A DNA stretch of 64,000 nucleotides from Dimorphilus gyrociliatus (Eukaryota; Annelida; Polychaeta; Dinophilidae): positions 343,503-407,502 of the forward strand of contig CAJFCJ010000031.1 of the NCBI GenBank assembly GCA_904063045.1, read 5' to 3'. Under the pieces are notes generated by a model. It was not told the DNA's origin, searched no databases, and saw nothing but the letters and a program-made list of their open reading frames with translations. Shown here piece after piece: positions 1 to 13,000 of this stretch. Position numbers and translations under genes: made by a program. Each line of letters opens with the position of its first letter. The stretch's first letter is position 1.

Positions 1-1
1 G

Positions 2-244
2 CATTGGGCTTTAATTTTCTACGGCCTATCAATCCTTCTTTTGTTCTTAAACTTCTATTTTCACGCATACGTGAAATCCAAAGGAAAGAAGGTATAGTGT
101 TGTATTATTCATAGAATAAAAGTATTTTTTATCATTATTGTTAGACATTTTGAATGATGATGACTAGACAAGAATGTATTCAATTTAACTTCTTTTCAGG
201 TTAAAAGCAACGGAGAACACAAAAAGAATGGAAAATCTGACTAA
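2..244 (+). CDS. ELOVL-type very long chain fatty acid elongase, C-terminal end (partial)
   Basis: Two last coding exons, 2..91 and 200..244, joined at phase 0 across a 108-bp GT-AG intron; the gene runs off the left edge. The visible part is a hydrophobic helix followed by NFYFHAYVKSKGKK and a lysine-rich hydrophilic tail ending KKNGKSD. A final transmembrane helix, an aromatic NFY.Y/H.AY motif and a basic cytosolic tail are typical of the C-terminus of ELO/ELOVL condensing enzymes, which add two carbons to acyl-CoA in the endoplasmic reticulum. The catalytic HxxHH box lies outside the window, so the family call rests on the tail alone. The tail lacks a classical KKXX retrieval ending. A polyadenylation signal AATAAA lies at 308-313, about 65 bases after the stop. 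Confidence 0.55.
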
Positions 245-849
245 AGCATTGTTTTCACGTGTTAGAGTATTTTTCAAAAATAGATGTTATTTTACACTTT
301 AATACAGAATAAAATTGAAATAGTAAAATAAGATACTTTGTCCAATTTTTCAAAACCGGAACTTAATTAATTTAAATTTCGCGCCCCACCATTCGTAAAC
401 GGTGATTCATAAACCGGTCAGAGGGATTTCCAAGGCACTCCCGGAACCGCACATTGCATTTTCTATTATAGTTAAATTTATGATTTTAAATATATTTCTT
501 TTATTGATACCATGATCTTTTTTAAACGATTGATGATGGAGAGAAAAAAGTAAACAACAACATATATATAAATATAAATAGAATACGGTCAGTATCAACA
601 GATGTTACTAAGCTGTATGCTTTTCTTGTTTCCTTTTCGTAATTTTCTAACAATAATAATCTTAGCTGATATAAAGAAAGTTATATCTTTTTATGATTAT
701 ATTAAAAAAAGGAATTTTTATTTTATATATTATATAAGTTATTTTTAAAAGAACAGAACATTAAATAAATATGTTGCCTAAGTATCGACATTTTCAATCT
801 CTTTTTTACCAATAGGTTCGAGCTAATATGAACAAAAGCGCTTAGAAAC
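245..849. other. Intergenic and 5' UTR, AT-rich
   Basis: No coding potential seen. The last part, from about 814, follows an acceptor-like AATAG and is probably 5' UTR of the next gene. A six-codon upstream ORF (ATG at 828, stop TAG at 843) precedes the real start at 850. Confidence 0.4.
308..313 (+). terminator. Poly(A) signal AATAAA of the elongase gene
   Basis: AATAAA hexamer 64 bases after the stop codon at 242-244, the usual spacing for a short 3' UTR. Confidence 0.5.
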
Positions 850-1893
850 ATGACATATTTGGCCTATATTATCCATCTTGTTAAGAGAATTTTGAAAGCT
901 CCAAAAATCGCAGCACTTGTGACTGTTCTATTCTTTTTAGCAGAAAATGTAACTGAATTAGCTATTAGATATGTACCGGAATTCAATCGTCTAAAACAGG
1001 GAATTCATAATTGTGACAGGCTACCAAAGATAGATACATATGGAATAATGTGCCCTTTTGATAAACCGAGCTTATATGCTACCAATGATGTTATTATTTT
1101 AACATATGCCAATTCTGGATGGTCGTCTCAAGTAACCAACTGGATTTGTAACGCTAAAAAAGCGAAATTATCTAATTTATTAGTTGTAGCTGTTAACGAA
1201 GACTTATGTAAAAGCTTAGGATCGATTGAAGGCGTAAAATGTTGGACACCTTCACTCTCACCAGCATTTCAGCATTTGAAAGACAAAACTATGCAACAAT
1301 CAAGATTTAACGCAAGTGGGAAAGCCCAATGGGGAACTCAAAAATATGGATTACTGTTAAAATATCGGACTTTAGTCATATATTCTCTACTCAAATGTGG
1401 ACATCCGCTTCTACTATCTGATACGGATGTTATTTTTCTAAAGTCTCCCTTAAATTATTTAAGGCAGCTTGCTTATGGGAATGGTTCAAATATAGATACT
1501 CTCAATCCTAAAAACGAAATGATCTTCCAGAAAGACGCAACCGGTTGGAGAAGATTCGACAGTTGGGGCCTAAGAGGTTGGCTTGGTAATTGGTATGCTT
1601 GTGCCGGTTTTGCATACATCATACCTACTCCTGCCATAATAAAATTTTGGGAGGGAATGCTAGCCTTCCAAGAATTTGATTGGAATGATCAAGTCGGTGT
1701 TAATTTATGCTTGAGATATTCTAACCACAGAGTTCGTTGGACGACACTGGACTCGCAAATATTTCCAAATGGTAGAATGGTGCAGGATGGATACGAAATG
1801 AATCAAGATCCTTTTGTTATTCATTTTAATTGGATTCACGACTTTAACGATAAAATTAAGTATATGAAATTAAGGAAACTTTGGTGTGGATAA
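850..1893 (+). CDS. Nucleotide-diphospho-sugar transferase, GT77-like, type II membrane protein
   Basis: Intronless 347-aa gene. Residues about 19-38 form a hydrophobic signal anchor after a short basic N-terminus, so a Golgi type II protein with a luminal catalytic domain is expected. The domain (about 78-345) shows the family hallmarks: VIILTYANSGW near its start, KYRTLVIYSLLKCG before the metal site, and the DxD motif DTD at residues 191-193 in LLLSDTDVIFLKSP, which binds the nucleotide sugar through a divalent metal. A later WNDQ stretch and a C-terminal HFNW are also typical of the nucleotide-diphospho-sugar transferase domain (Pfam PF03407). The donor sugar and acceptor cannot be read from sequence. 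An intronless gene among many-exon neighbours could be a retrocopy, but no remnant poly(A) tract or target-site duplication was recognised. Confidence 0.8.
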   Translation: MTYLAYIIHLVKRILKAPKIAALVTVLFFLAENVTELAIRYVPEFNRLKQGIHNCDRLPKIDTYGIMCPFDKPSLYATNDVIILTYANSGWSSQVTNWICNAKKAKLSNLLVVAVNEDLCKSLGSIEGVKCWTPSLSPAFQHLKDKTMQQSRFNASGKAQWGTQKYGLLLKYRTLVIYSLLKCGHPLLLSDTDVIFLKSPLNYLRQLAYGNGSNIDTLNPKNEMIFQKDATGWRRFDSWGLRGWLGNWYACAGFAYIIPTPAIIKFWEGMLAFQEFDWNDQVGVNLCLRYSNHRVRWTTLDSQIFPNGRMVQDGYEMNQDPFVIHFNWIHDFNDKIKYMKLRKLWCG

Positions 1894-3255
1894 TCGTATC
1901 AGCTCGGAATTAATAATTATGCAATACTCATTTTTAAGGGAAACGTAAAATGAGTTTACTAGCAATTAGTATTTTTAGTATTGCAATTACAGCAGTTCTT
2001 ATAATAATCTGCTTTAAATCAGTATTACTACTATTTTATACAATTAAGTAGACTTATTTTATGGTCCCGTTTTCTCGACAGTTCTGTTCCTTTTAAACAG
2101 TAATTTAAGTTTTTTTCTGTGCCTTTAAATTGCAAGTTTATTACATTGTCATTCATTATCTCTTAAGAAAAAAAAAGCCCCTCCTGTAAAAGAAAAATTA
2201 TCTTAAATTTCTTTATTTAATTACCTATTTAGCAATACTATACTTTGTTGTAAAAAGTTTCGATTTTTTGTTCACTTTTTTATTTGGTTTTGTTGGTTCT
2301 CCACGGCTTTTTATGATAATAAAGAAGAAAAAAAAAACAAAAACGGAATCGTTCATAGCTATAATCTTGTGGAAAGGCAATACTTTAAAACTATTATTCA
2401 TTTCAAAATTGTTACTTTGTGGGCGTTTCACTACGATTACTAAGAAGTATTTTCCACGTTTTGGTTGATAAAATACACATATTTATAAAAAGTTATTAAA
2501 GGATCATCTATTTTTTCTTTTAACTTTCCATTCTGTTTCGATCTAAGTAAATTATTATTTGAAACAGATGATAAGAATACGTTTATATTCTTTAAAAGAT
2601 ATTTAAATTTTATATGGCTTTAGAGAGATGGCGCTGTTAAAAAAATAAGGCTGTTACGTTTAGAGTTATTTACTCTTTATAAAAAATCATTTTTAAAGAT
2701 ACTAAAAGTATAAACAAAATTATAATTAAGCTATTTTAATTTAATACTGATAATAAATGGGAAATTTTAATGAATTAAGCTATATATGGGATAAAAAACA
2801 CTTGGTCGGGGGGTGAGGTAGCTATTTGGAATAGCCTTTAAGAGAAGGCCGTGGACGGTCGAAAAGGAGCTGCCTCGCCCAGAAAAAGAATTTTAGACAC
2901 GTGTTTCATACAGGAAACTTGTTTACAGCTCATTCCGAAAACAATTTTAAACTTCTTATAACGTTACGTAGACGTTGGCGAGAAGATTCTAAAGAGTATG
3001 TTATCTACGTATTGAAATTTCTACCTTTACTTTCAACGATGTTAAATCCTGTTCTGACCGCGCCCTTTTTTAAATTTCTGTGATCAAGTTAAAGGTCGTT
3101 AGAAATTGATTTCCTTATCATAACATTTTCTAAATAAAACTATATGATAAGGAACGTAGTAGGCTGAGATAATGTTAAGACGAGAAATAGCAGTAGCAAT
3201 AAATGAACTTGTTTAACCAGTTGCTAACTATTTCAGATTAGGCTGTTCGAATGAT
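1894..3255. other. Intergenic region and EPS8 5' UTR
   Basis: AT-rich, no convincing ORF. It holds a CTCF-like motif at 2626-2636, a 70-nt hairpin at 2811-2880 and, from about 3238, the non-coding start of the first EPS8 coding exon, which follows the acceptor ATTTCAG. Confidence 0.4.
2811..2880 (+). ncRNA. Candidate structured RNA: 70-nt hairpin with let-7-like 5' seed
   Basis: The arms 2811-2823 (GGGTGAGGTAGCT) and 2868-2880 (AGCTGCCTCGCCC) pair over 13 consecutive positions with two G-U wobbles. The 5' arm contains TGAGGTAG (2814-2821), the first eight bases of mature let-7. Size suits a pre-miRNA, and the GC content is far above the surrounding DNA. Against a miRNA: bases after the seed do not match let-7, and the duplex is weak past 13 bp because an inner GCCTT/AAGGC hairpin competes. 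It may be another small structured RNA or a structured 5' UTR piece of EPS8. Confidence 0.3.
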
Positions 3256-6200
3256 ATGCCAGGAGTCATGAATAATCCAGACTATCCACAGTAAGTACAA
3301 TTTGTTTACGCCCATCTATGAGCAAAAAGACGTTTTTTAGTTTGTTTGTTGTTGAAACCTTTGATGGTTCTCAACATTGAATGAAACCGCTTGTAAAAGC
3401 TGTTGTTCATGATAACGAGAGAAATTTTAGTTCCTGGTAAGATAAGAGAAAAAACCTTTTTTATCATAAAATCTGTAAATGATACAACTCCTTCTCTCCA
3501 AAAATCTAACACTGTTAGTTAGATATTAGAGTCAGTCTGTATAGTAAAATTAAATTCCTTATCAATGTCTTTTGACTAGATTTGATAATAAAATATTCAC
3601 GGTATCTGCAGGGATCCAGATCCATATTTTGCTTATCACGACGATTATAAGAGTTCAAGGGATAGAAGGTTCGATAGAGATCAAGAAGACCACTATTACA
3701 ATGAGAGGCCAAGAAGAAACAATGATTACTCCGAACAATCAAGAGAGAACAGCGGTCGCCGAAGAAATGATAGACGAACGTATGATAACGATTATCAATC
3801 AATGCATGACGAAAGAGAAGATTTATATTCCAAAGTGAGACGTCCTCACAGAGATCGCGATGGACAGAATATAGGTGCTCACAACGTCGTTGAATCATAC
3901 AACAACAGCGAAAGAGGTTAATTTTTTTATTTTATTTTTTTAAAGTATAGGAAAAACAAAAATTATTATTCCTCGCACGTTTGTTGATTCAATATATTTG
4001 AATGTAAAGTACGAAATATTTTCTTGATTAGTAAAATTGATAAAGCAATTCTTTTGAGCAAAGATATTTATGAAGTTATCAATCATAAAATTTGTTTTAT
4101 CTATCCTCTTCTGGTTATTTATTTTAAAATATCAGTATTTTGTTTCAAATTTTTATGTTTTAATGTGCAATAAAAGTATTAGTCTCTTATTTTTTAAGGT
4201 ATCATTTAACTACGAACAGGTCAAAGAAGAAGAAACGACAATATGAATAGAGAAGAAGGACAAATTATTGATCTTGATCATTTAGTCACCATGTCAATGG
4301 ATCGAGGTATTTTCCATACAGCTAACTCATTTATCTTACTCATATTTCAAATGATTTTTTATATTATGTTTAGTGAGAGACATTAAAGAAGGAATTGAAT
4401 ATCTTAGAGGAATTAGACAATGGTTGAATAAATTACACTGTTCTATAGAGGTAGCTAGGGGAAAGCTGTTTTGCTACGAGGCTGGAACTAAAAAAGAATT
4501 AGAAGTTTACCCTCTCGACTCAATCAGTCACGTAACTCCCGTAGAATCGATAGATAACATTTACAACAACGTTATTTTATTTGTAATTAACGGTGAAGTC
4601 ACAAGGGAGTTGGCAGCCTTTCAATGTGTGGATAGGTCAGCTCACGAAGTAGCTGACATGATCGAAAGAGCTAAGATGATAAAAAGAGATCGTCCTATAT
4701 CTCCTCAACCTTCTGAACGATATACGGATGAGGACAAAAAAATTGTTATGAATCGAGTAAAAATGATTGAACAAGCCCAAACATCTCTACAGGAAGCAGG
4801 CCCTTACGTTGCTGGTCAAACAAAAGAAAAATTTCGAAAGTCTATGAGAAGGAGTAACGAGCGTCACGATAGTAATGCGTCTTTGCTTGATGAAAAAACA
4901 GAAAGGGATTCGCAAATGTTAAATCGATGTTTCGACGATATTGAACGCTTTATTTATAAGCTGCAGCAGGCTGCTGAGTATCATAGACGCCTTAAGGCGG
5001 CTGGAAGAAGAAATAGAAGGGACGACGGAATTCTAACTGAGCGTTCTCGTCCACCTCCTTCTAAGGAATTCATCGAAGTTTTTCAGAAATTTAAACTTTC
5101 GTTCATTTTATTAGCCAAGCTTAGGGATGATATTTTCCGGCCTACTGCACCAGAACTTATTGCCCATCTGTTCACTCCTTTAAATATAATAGTCTCGGCA
5201 TCAAGAGATCCTGAGACAAACCAACCAGAGATCGCCTCGAAAGTTGTTAGCCCCTTACTAACTAGACAAGCTAAGGAATTACTTGAAGAAAGCCTTACTG
5301 AACGAGAAAGGTTTCTCTGGGAATCTCTAGGCCCTTCTTGGACCCAAACAAGAGAAGAATGGACGGGATATGTCCCACCGTACTATCCCAATTTTGAGGG
5401 ATTAAGTTCAAGGCAAGATGTCACATCAGAAGCAGAGTTTGATCATGTTTGTTTTCTTTCAAAACTAATTGTTTAACATAATAAGAATTTCCTACTATTT
5501 TCATTAGCCAAGGCAGCCGCGTGGTCGACGACACGAAGATAGTAGCAGATATGAAAGAGAGAGGCCAAGACAAGAGAGCAATGGTCAAAAACGAGTTCCC
5601 GACACATGGAATTCTGAAGGTCTTGGATACGGAGATGACGTTAGTAATTTTAGTCATTTAATTTACTCTAAATTATATCTATTCTATCTGAATTTAATAA
5701 TTGTAGGAACCAGTTCAACCAGAAGTTGTACGTAGAGAACAAGCAAGGCATTCGGCAGAAAAACCAAAAGATTACGATTCCAATCCTAGAAACAGTCGCG
5801 AGACTAACAAATCATCAAACAAAGCTCAAAAAGCAGTTACCGAAAAGTTACCTAGTAATCCAGAGGAAAGAAATTTAGAATTTTATCGCAGACTCTTAAA
5901 CGAAAATGCAGAGTAAGTATTCCTGTACATTTATTAGGCTATAATTATGCTCTTTGATTACGAACTTGTTTTGTTATAGTATCGCCAAGGCAACAGCCTC
6001 CAGAGAAGGAAGCAATAATAAAGAATTAGATGTATATAGCGGAGAGTATCTAAAAGTAATAATTTCAAAAAAACATACATACAATACTTATATTTAATAA
6101 TTTTAAATGTTTTTTTTTCTATATTAATTTTAAGGTTCTAGACCACTCAAGAAATTGGTGGAAACTGATGAATGCAGATGGAAATAAGGGCTTTGCTCCT

Positions 6201-6373
6201 TTTAATATATTGTCACCAATTAATGGAGATTTACAGCCTCCAGCGGTACGTAACTAGCACAATTAGAATATTGTGTTATCAAACCAAAAAACATGTGTAA
6301 AACGACTGGTTCATTCAAGTTTTTATATTTTAGATATAATAACTCATTTCAATTCTAGTATATACAGTACACA

Positions 6374-6413
<40 letters not shown>

Positions 6414-8733
6414 TATATATATATATAAATTATATTCGGGGTTAAACAGGAAGAGAGGCTTATAAGACCAAACATATAATATATAGAATACCTTTTTATA
6501 TATATTTATATATATACAGTATATATATACATGTATGTATTAAAGAATTTTTACGTCTATTTATATTTATTAAATCTATGCCAATCGACAAGTTCCAAGA
6601 AATGTGATAGTTTGCGTGATTTTTTTTTAAATTTGTGATACATATCGTGGATTCTTTTTATGTATTTTGACAATGAAATTAATCCCATAGATGAAAGCAG
6701 CGATTTATAATAATTTTTTTAGTTATATATCTAATTTTTAATTGATTTCTTCTTCTCTTTCTGTTGAGTGAGTGTACAATGGTGTATATTTTTTCAAACA
6801 TAAGCAGCCCACAAGTCATAGACGATCTGTTTCGTCTGAATCAAGTGTTAGTAACATTCCGAAAGCACCACCTCCTCCTCCTGAATCATGGAAATATGAG
6901 CGTCCAAACGGTTCTCGTAGCTCAATTCCAGGTGAATTGTCTGTTGATATTTTGATTTGAGATATCTTAGCTGCTTCAATTGATTTTCTTTTCCTTATAT
7001 ACGACACAAAGCAAAAAAATCAATGTTTTTTAAAACAATAATGCATATGTTTTTACACACAAATTTTAATATTTAGTGTAATTATGTACCATTATTAACA
7101 TATCATAAGATAATTTTTATACTCTTTTACAAGAAAACAGTAGCTAGGTTAAAAATATTTAAAATGTATATACCTTATTTTTTCTAAACTTCAAAACGAT
7201 ACACAAATCGTAATGGATAAAAGTTGTTAATCCCCTAGCCTCGATTCCTATATATGTTTTTTTTAATCCTTTATTGCATGCCATTTTATTTTAATCGTTT
7301 AAGTTTTACAAACAAAAATGGCTGCTTATAAAGTTTAGTAAAAATTTATTTTTTGTTATACTTTTTTTTTCCCAATTTTGTCTTGTATTTGTTTCTAACA
7401 TTCCAATTCCATCTTCCTGAATCTGTGCTACTTTGTTTTCTTTTTATTAATATTAATTTTACAAAAAGTCTACGAACGTGATTTCTGTTAATTATTCGAG
7501 AGACTTGGAAAAAAAAACTATTTAAGAAAAGAAAAAAAAATAGCAAAAAATAGTAAAACAATGACTTTTTCTTGTATTTATATCGAATACATTATTTGGA
7601 AAAGAAATATAATAGTTGTGTTTTTTTTTTATATGATTTTTATTATTATTATCATTATTTTTGATTCCTTCAACATTTTTGCTTCCACCCCAACCGCTTT
7701 TTCTGTACATATAGTATACACATACGCACAGATACTTAAATACATATATATATATATGTATGTATATATATTCACGTACATAGTTATACCTATAGACATA
7801 TTATAATTGAGAAGCATCTCAATGTTTTTTTTTTTTTTCGCACTTTTCAACTGCTCGTCATCTTGATTTTTTTTTAATTTATCCTTTTAAATACATTAAT
7901 TTAACTACAACAAAAAAGGACCATGAAGGAATAACATAAAAAAAAGAATCTATTTTGTCCTTGTTGTAAATTATAGAAAACAATAATTAAAATCCAGTTT
8001 TTTGGATTCATTTTCCGATTGCTTACTGAACAGAAAATGATTCCAACGAAGTACAACAACAGAAGAAGAAAACTAGTAATTATGAGCGAGATGTGAAATA
8101 TTCTAGTGAGTTTGAAGATTGCTGAAAAGAATCTTCCTTTTCTTATAAATTTTATTGGTATCTATTGTAAATATTTCCCATTTCGATTCAAAGAGCAAGC
8201 GAGTCAGCAAGATACGCTTAACTTAGAATTGAAGAATAGGTTAACGATGGGAAAGACAGAAAGGGATCAGTTTAGATCGAAACAGAGAGTGTCCGTAACG
8301 ATCATCTCCGATAAAAGCTCGGCGGACGAAGTCAGAGAATGGTTAAGAAATAAACGTTTTGATAATGAGTATGTTAATCTCATTTTGAATAAAAATAGCA
8401 TAGCAAACAGCTAATAAATATGTATTTCTCCAGAGTAATTGAAGCTTTACAAGGAAGGTCTGGTAGAGAATTGTTTGATCTAAGCAAAAGGCAAATTGAG
8501 CAAATATGCGGATATGATGAAGCTGATAGGTTGGAGACTCAATTAAATGTTCAAAAAGGAAAGTGTGGTGTAGGTATTTTATTAAAGATGGTAATTTTTC
8601 TAAATAGCTTTACGTAATATAGTACAAATCTAAGGAATCTGCCGAATTGCAAAGAATTCTTAGATCACGAAAATCAATATTAGAAGGTTCGTCATTTGCT
8701 AAAAGTTTTCCTCGTCGTATATCTAACCTATAA
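3256..8733 (+). CDS. eps8: EPS8, actin capping/bundling signalling adaptor
   Basis: Thirteen coding exons: 3256-3290, 3612-3916, 4220-4306, 4374-5446, 5508-5639, 5707-5912, 5980-6055, 6135-6245, 6808-6931, 8034-8105, 8194-8368, 8434-8569, 8623-8733; all phases match, giving 880 aa (human EPS8 is about 820). Order: an Arg/Asp/Tyr-rich N-terminus; a PTB domain (about 125-270, opening DLDHLVTMSMDR); a helical central region with the family signature LNRCFDDIERFIYKLQQAAE and FQKFKLSFILLAKL; a low-complexity charged linker; an SH3 domain (about 605-668, RNWWKLMNADGNKGFAPFNI); a proline run PPPPP; and the C-terminal SAM/PNT-like effector region (about 745-870) that caps and bundles actin filaments. 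EPS8 acts with Abi1/Sos1/Rac and at tips of microvilli and stereocilia. The first ATG follows an acceptor, so 5' UTR exons lie upstream. The one long intron, 6932-8033, is AT-rich. Confidence 0.92.
6363..6431. repeat. TA microsatellite in an EPS8 intron
   Basis: About 17 uninterrupted TA units bounded on both sides by CTGTATA/TACAGTATA motifs, inside the intron between exons 8 and 9 of EPS8. Confidence 0.8.
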
Positions 8734-10000
8734 TTCTTTTGCCCGACAGATAATTAATCAACTTTTCATTACTGGTGCCTTGATTTACGGCTGATAAGGT
8801 TTTACGCACTTTTATGCCTTATTAAGCGATGAAACCTAAGAAATGTGATACTATTTGTTGTAGTTTTATTCTTTTTCGCTTCGAAAATATTATGCTATTA
8901 TACAATTGACTGTATTCTCAGAAAATGTGACTATAAGTGCACAATATTTCAAAAATTACACTGCAGTTAACCTCTTTGGCAAAGAATAATATGTGATCAA
9001 AATAGTTACATATAGTCGTTATTTGTTTGTTTTTATTAATGATTCAACATTATCTCTTTTTACACTTAAATAAACTACTCTTCCATGGTTTGGTGCTAAA
9101 GTCTATTGTTTTGAATTTACATAATGTTACTTTTTAAAAGAAGGAATTAATTAATTAATCATAATCGAATTATAGGGGGAATTGGTTTCCATACTAAAAT
9201 AAAAATATTCCAATACCTTCCGGTCTCCCTCATTTCCACCTATCCCCTTTTTTCACTCAATTCTTGCAACAGATGCTACTTTTTATCGACTATTATGACT
9301 AGAGAAAGCAGCAATCTCAAAGACTTGCTATGATTGTAGATAATGACAAAGATCCTTTCTGGATTACTTTAATAAATACTATTAATGATCAAGTATGTAA
9401 AACAATATTTGTATTAGAATAATTTTCGCAATAGTTTGTTCTCTTCTTTTAAATGTAGAAAATAAACAAAACCGAAATAATTTATTGATTTTTCTTCTCA
9501 TTGCGGTAACTTGGCGTTAATTTTCTAAAGAGATTTACTGAATATCAAAATATGTTTTTTTAAAAAGTTATGTAAATATCTATCCGAAAAGTTTTTGTTG
9601 TATAAAACCTCTTTCAAAAGAAAATTTCCATTTGTTCAACGTTTAGAGTCATGCGTTAAAATGTGAAATATGTGACGGTTTAGTATGTTTTTATGCATTC
9701 TTTTTAAGATAAAGCACGATCTATGTAGTTCTAGTTTATGCTATTTGCTTATTTAGTCCCGCTTTCGAACTAAGATAATACTTTTAAGTATATGAACGAA
9801 AATGGTAAAACTGTAGAAAGACTGACAAAAAACAAGAGAGAAAGAGTGATAAGTAATAATACTACAATATATAAGGTGAGAATATGATATAGAATGCAAT
9901 ATAGCGAATAGTAAATACGAACGATTTGAATTCTTTTTAAAGAGTAGTTAAAAGTTAAAACAGAGTCTTAAAATTAAAAACAGGTTACTTTCTTTTAAAA
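8734..10000. other. EPS8-USH1C intergenic region
   Basis: AT-rich (homopolymer T and A runs); no ORF with coding character. It must hold the 3' UTR of EPS8 (a possible poly(A) signal AATAAA near 9068) and the promoter of harmonin. No clear TATA box was recognised close to the harmonin start. Confidence 0.4.
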
Positions 10001-13000
10001 ATGGCGCTTCACGATAACGAATTTGTCAATTCCTTACACCAACAGGTTTGAAACAATGTAACTCTGAATATTTAAGTAACTTTCTATCAATAAATAAATA
10101 TTAATCATAAGATAATTTTGACTGTTTCTAGGTTAAAGATATTATTCCTGATCCCATTGAAAGAGATGAGCTATACAATTATTTGAATATATATAAAAGG
10201 TATTACTTGCAAAGATATACTAAATAGTAAATATTGTATATAAAATTTGTTAAAATAACCAATGCAGCACGGAGAATATTCAACAGTTGATAATCAATTT
10301 GTGTAAAGTAGTAAATTGTCCGGAAAAGCTAGATGTTTTTAACTTGATAAGGTAAATTTAATTGACAAATATACCACTAAGCTTGAGAATAATATACTTC
10401 TTTTCTTCATTTGTTTTCATTCATTATCCATATTAGTATCTGTTGCTTCTTTTCTATTTAGGCCGTACGTTCTACCGCAGGATCAATATGTATACGATCT
10501 ACAAGCGCCAATCCCCAAATCGGGATATAGAAATATCATTTTAAAGCGTATAAATAGCTCGGATAGTTTGGGATTTACTTTCCGCGGAGGGTTTCAAAAT
10601 AGCGTAGGCGTTTATGTATCATCAGTTGCAAAAAATTCCCAAGCCGAAGAAAAAGGTTTAAAAGCCGGTGACGAAATTATAAGCATGAATGGATTTACAA
10701 TTAAACAAGCTGTTTATTCCGAGATAATGAAGTTGGCTACTTCCTATAAAGAAATCTGCTTAAAAATTAAACGTAAGTTTTCATGTTTACGGGTAACAAT
10801 TATTATATATCAAAAGAGGAAGTGAAAAGAAAAGCTCTTATTTTTTGTTTAGATATCGGTATGCTGCCAGTTAAAAGGTATATTTATTGAAGGATTTATA
10901 ATTCTTTTTTGACGTAATTCAATATGAAATTAATAGACATGCGCAAAATCCGATACGGTGGGAGTATGTTGCTAGGCAGGAAAAAAGTTTAGTAAGTTTT
11001 TAGCCTGATTGAAATTTTTCCAATACAGTTTTTGTTTTGTTTGTTGTTTTAGTCGAGAAATAATGCGTCAACAGAGGAAATATGTCTATTTCTTTATATT
11101 CCTTTGGATTCATCTATCGGTTGTAGGTAATTATAGAAATGGCTGATAGTTAATTGAAGGTCTTAATAGGTCGTGAACTAACTCATGTTTCTAAATAGCA
11201 TTGCTAGCGACAGGGAGGGGGAAGGAAATGTAACTGTTCAAGGAATTAAGGAAGGCTCAGTTGCCGATAAGGTTGGATTAAAGAAGGGCGATACGATACT
11301 AAACGTAAATGGGACAGATTTTGAAGGCATATCTCACTCTGAGGCAATTGTTGCTATGAAAGGCAGCAGACATCTGAAGATGACTATTTGTAGATCGTTA
11401 GAATCAACAACTACAGGCCAATTAGTTAGTTACGAAATTGTTTACCGAATACTTAATTCTATTGATATTACATTTTTATCCTAAAAGGAAAGAAGTAATG
11501 AAATACTATCAATGGAACACAAAACTAGCGGAAAAAATTCATCAGATGGCGCTGTGGAGACAATAAACAGTTTTGAAAAAGAGATCGTCACACAAAAACC
11601 TCAATATACTGGAGTAAAATTCGTGACTTTAAAAATCCTTTATAAACCTTTCTTTAAATCCAGAATAAACTTTATCTCATTTTAGAATGCAAATCCACAA
11701 GAATTACACGACTTGGAAAGAGAGGATATTACTGAAAAGAGGGAACAGCTTTCTAATGTATGTTTATTCTATCTTGTCATTAGTTTTATTACATTTTTTA
11801 TGGCTGTTTTAATTGTCAGGAGACTCAATTGCCTAGAAAAAAACCTGATAGAATAGTTATACCGACTGAAAATTCAAATTATGAATTGTTGCCTACTTCT
11901 CCAGTAAGTAAAAATTCTTCAGTATAATTTTTTTAATATATATATATAATCAGTTTCTTTTAATAATATTCGTCTTCGTAAGGTTGCCAAATCGTATATG
12001 AGCAATGAGAGAGCTCCGAGTTTTAAAATACAAAAACCAGTTTTACTCAGCCCAATTGGAAATCGTCATAGGTTTGTCTTCTTTTTTATACTGTATATAC
12101 AGCATATATATATATATATATATATATATACTGTGTATATTTAATATACTATATAAATTTATATATAATATATGTTAAATCGAAATTACATCTCATCCAT
12201 ACTTTATTCAATTCTATTCTTCATATGCATTGAAGATTTGAGTTGGTTACTATTATTGAGTTCAGTCTGCAAAGGCAACGAGAGGATTTAGGGTTGTTCT
12301 GTCTAAAAAGTATATAATCTGTATTCTTTGAAAATTGTAATTTCAACGAAATACGTATATATATATATAAATTTATATCTATATACAGTATATTAGTGTC
12401 TTAAATCTGTATACAAATTTCATACTATAAATAGCAGTATATAAATATATATTCCATGTATAAATTAACAGCGTAATTAAAGAAGAGGCTAGATTCGATT
12501 TATCTTTATTAACAGATCAACTTTTCCAACCAACACGATTGGTAAGCTTCTCTTTTTTTATTGATTGTTATATACATCGTTTTATTGATAATTTCTTTTC
12601 GTTAGTTTACTAATGAGGAAATATCAGGTCGTCACGTGATACTCTGTAGCGTTCCAATAACGGGCAGTTTAGGTATGACACTAGAAGATCGACTAGGGCA
12701 CGTAATCGTATCGAATATTGTTAATGGAGGAGTAGTTGACAAATTGAAAAAAATTGATATTGGAGATGAGCTTTTAGGATTCGACGATTACAACGTTTTG
12801 AAAATGGAATTTGAAAAAGTTGAAAACTTATTGGCAAACGCTTGCACCGCAAACTCTAAAGTTGGTTATTTCATATTTTTTTCATTATAACGTATAATTG
12901 ATTATTTAACGTTTGATGTATCAATTACAGGAATATCTAAGATTAATTATAGCCAAAACCCCATCATCAAATCAATACTATGCAGTTGAAATGTGAGTAA

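Noticed and set aside
407-598. Minus-strand 63-codon ORF left of the glycosyltransferase
   Set aside because: Hydrophobic, AT-driven composition, no splice context and no recognisable motif.
3515-3898. 127-codon minus ORF and 88-codon plus ORF over EPS8 exon 2
   Set aside because: They are other-frame readings of the EPS8 exon 3612-3916, whose phase fits both neighbours.
7346-7850. Several ORFs on both strands in the long EPS8 intron
   Set aside because: Made of poly-T, TA and ATT runs; no coding character.
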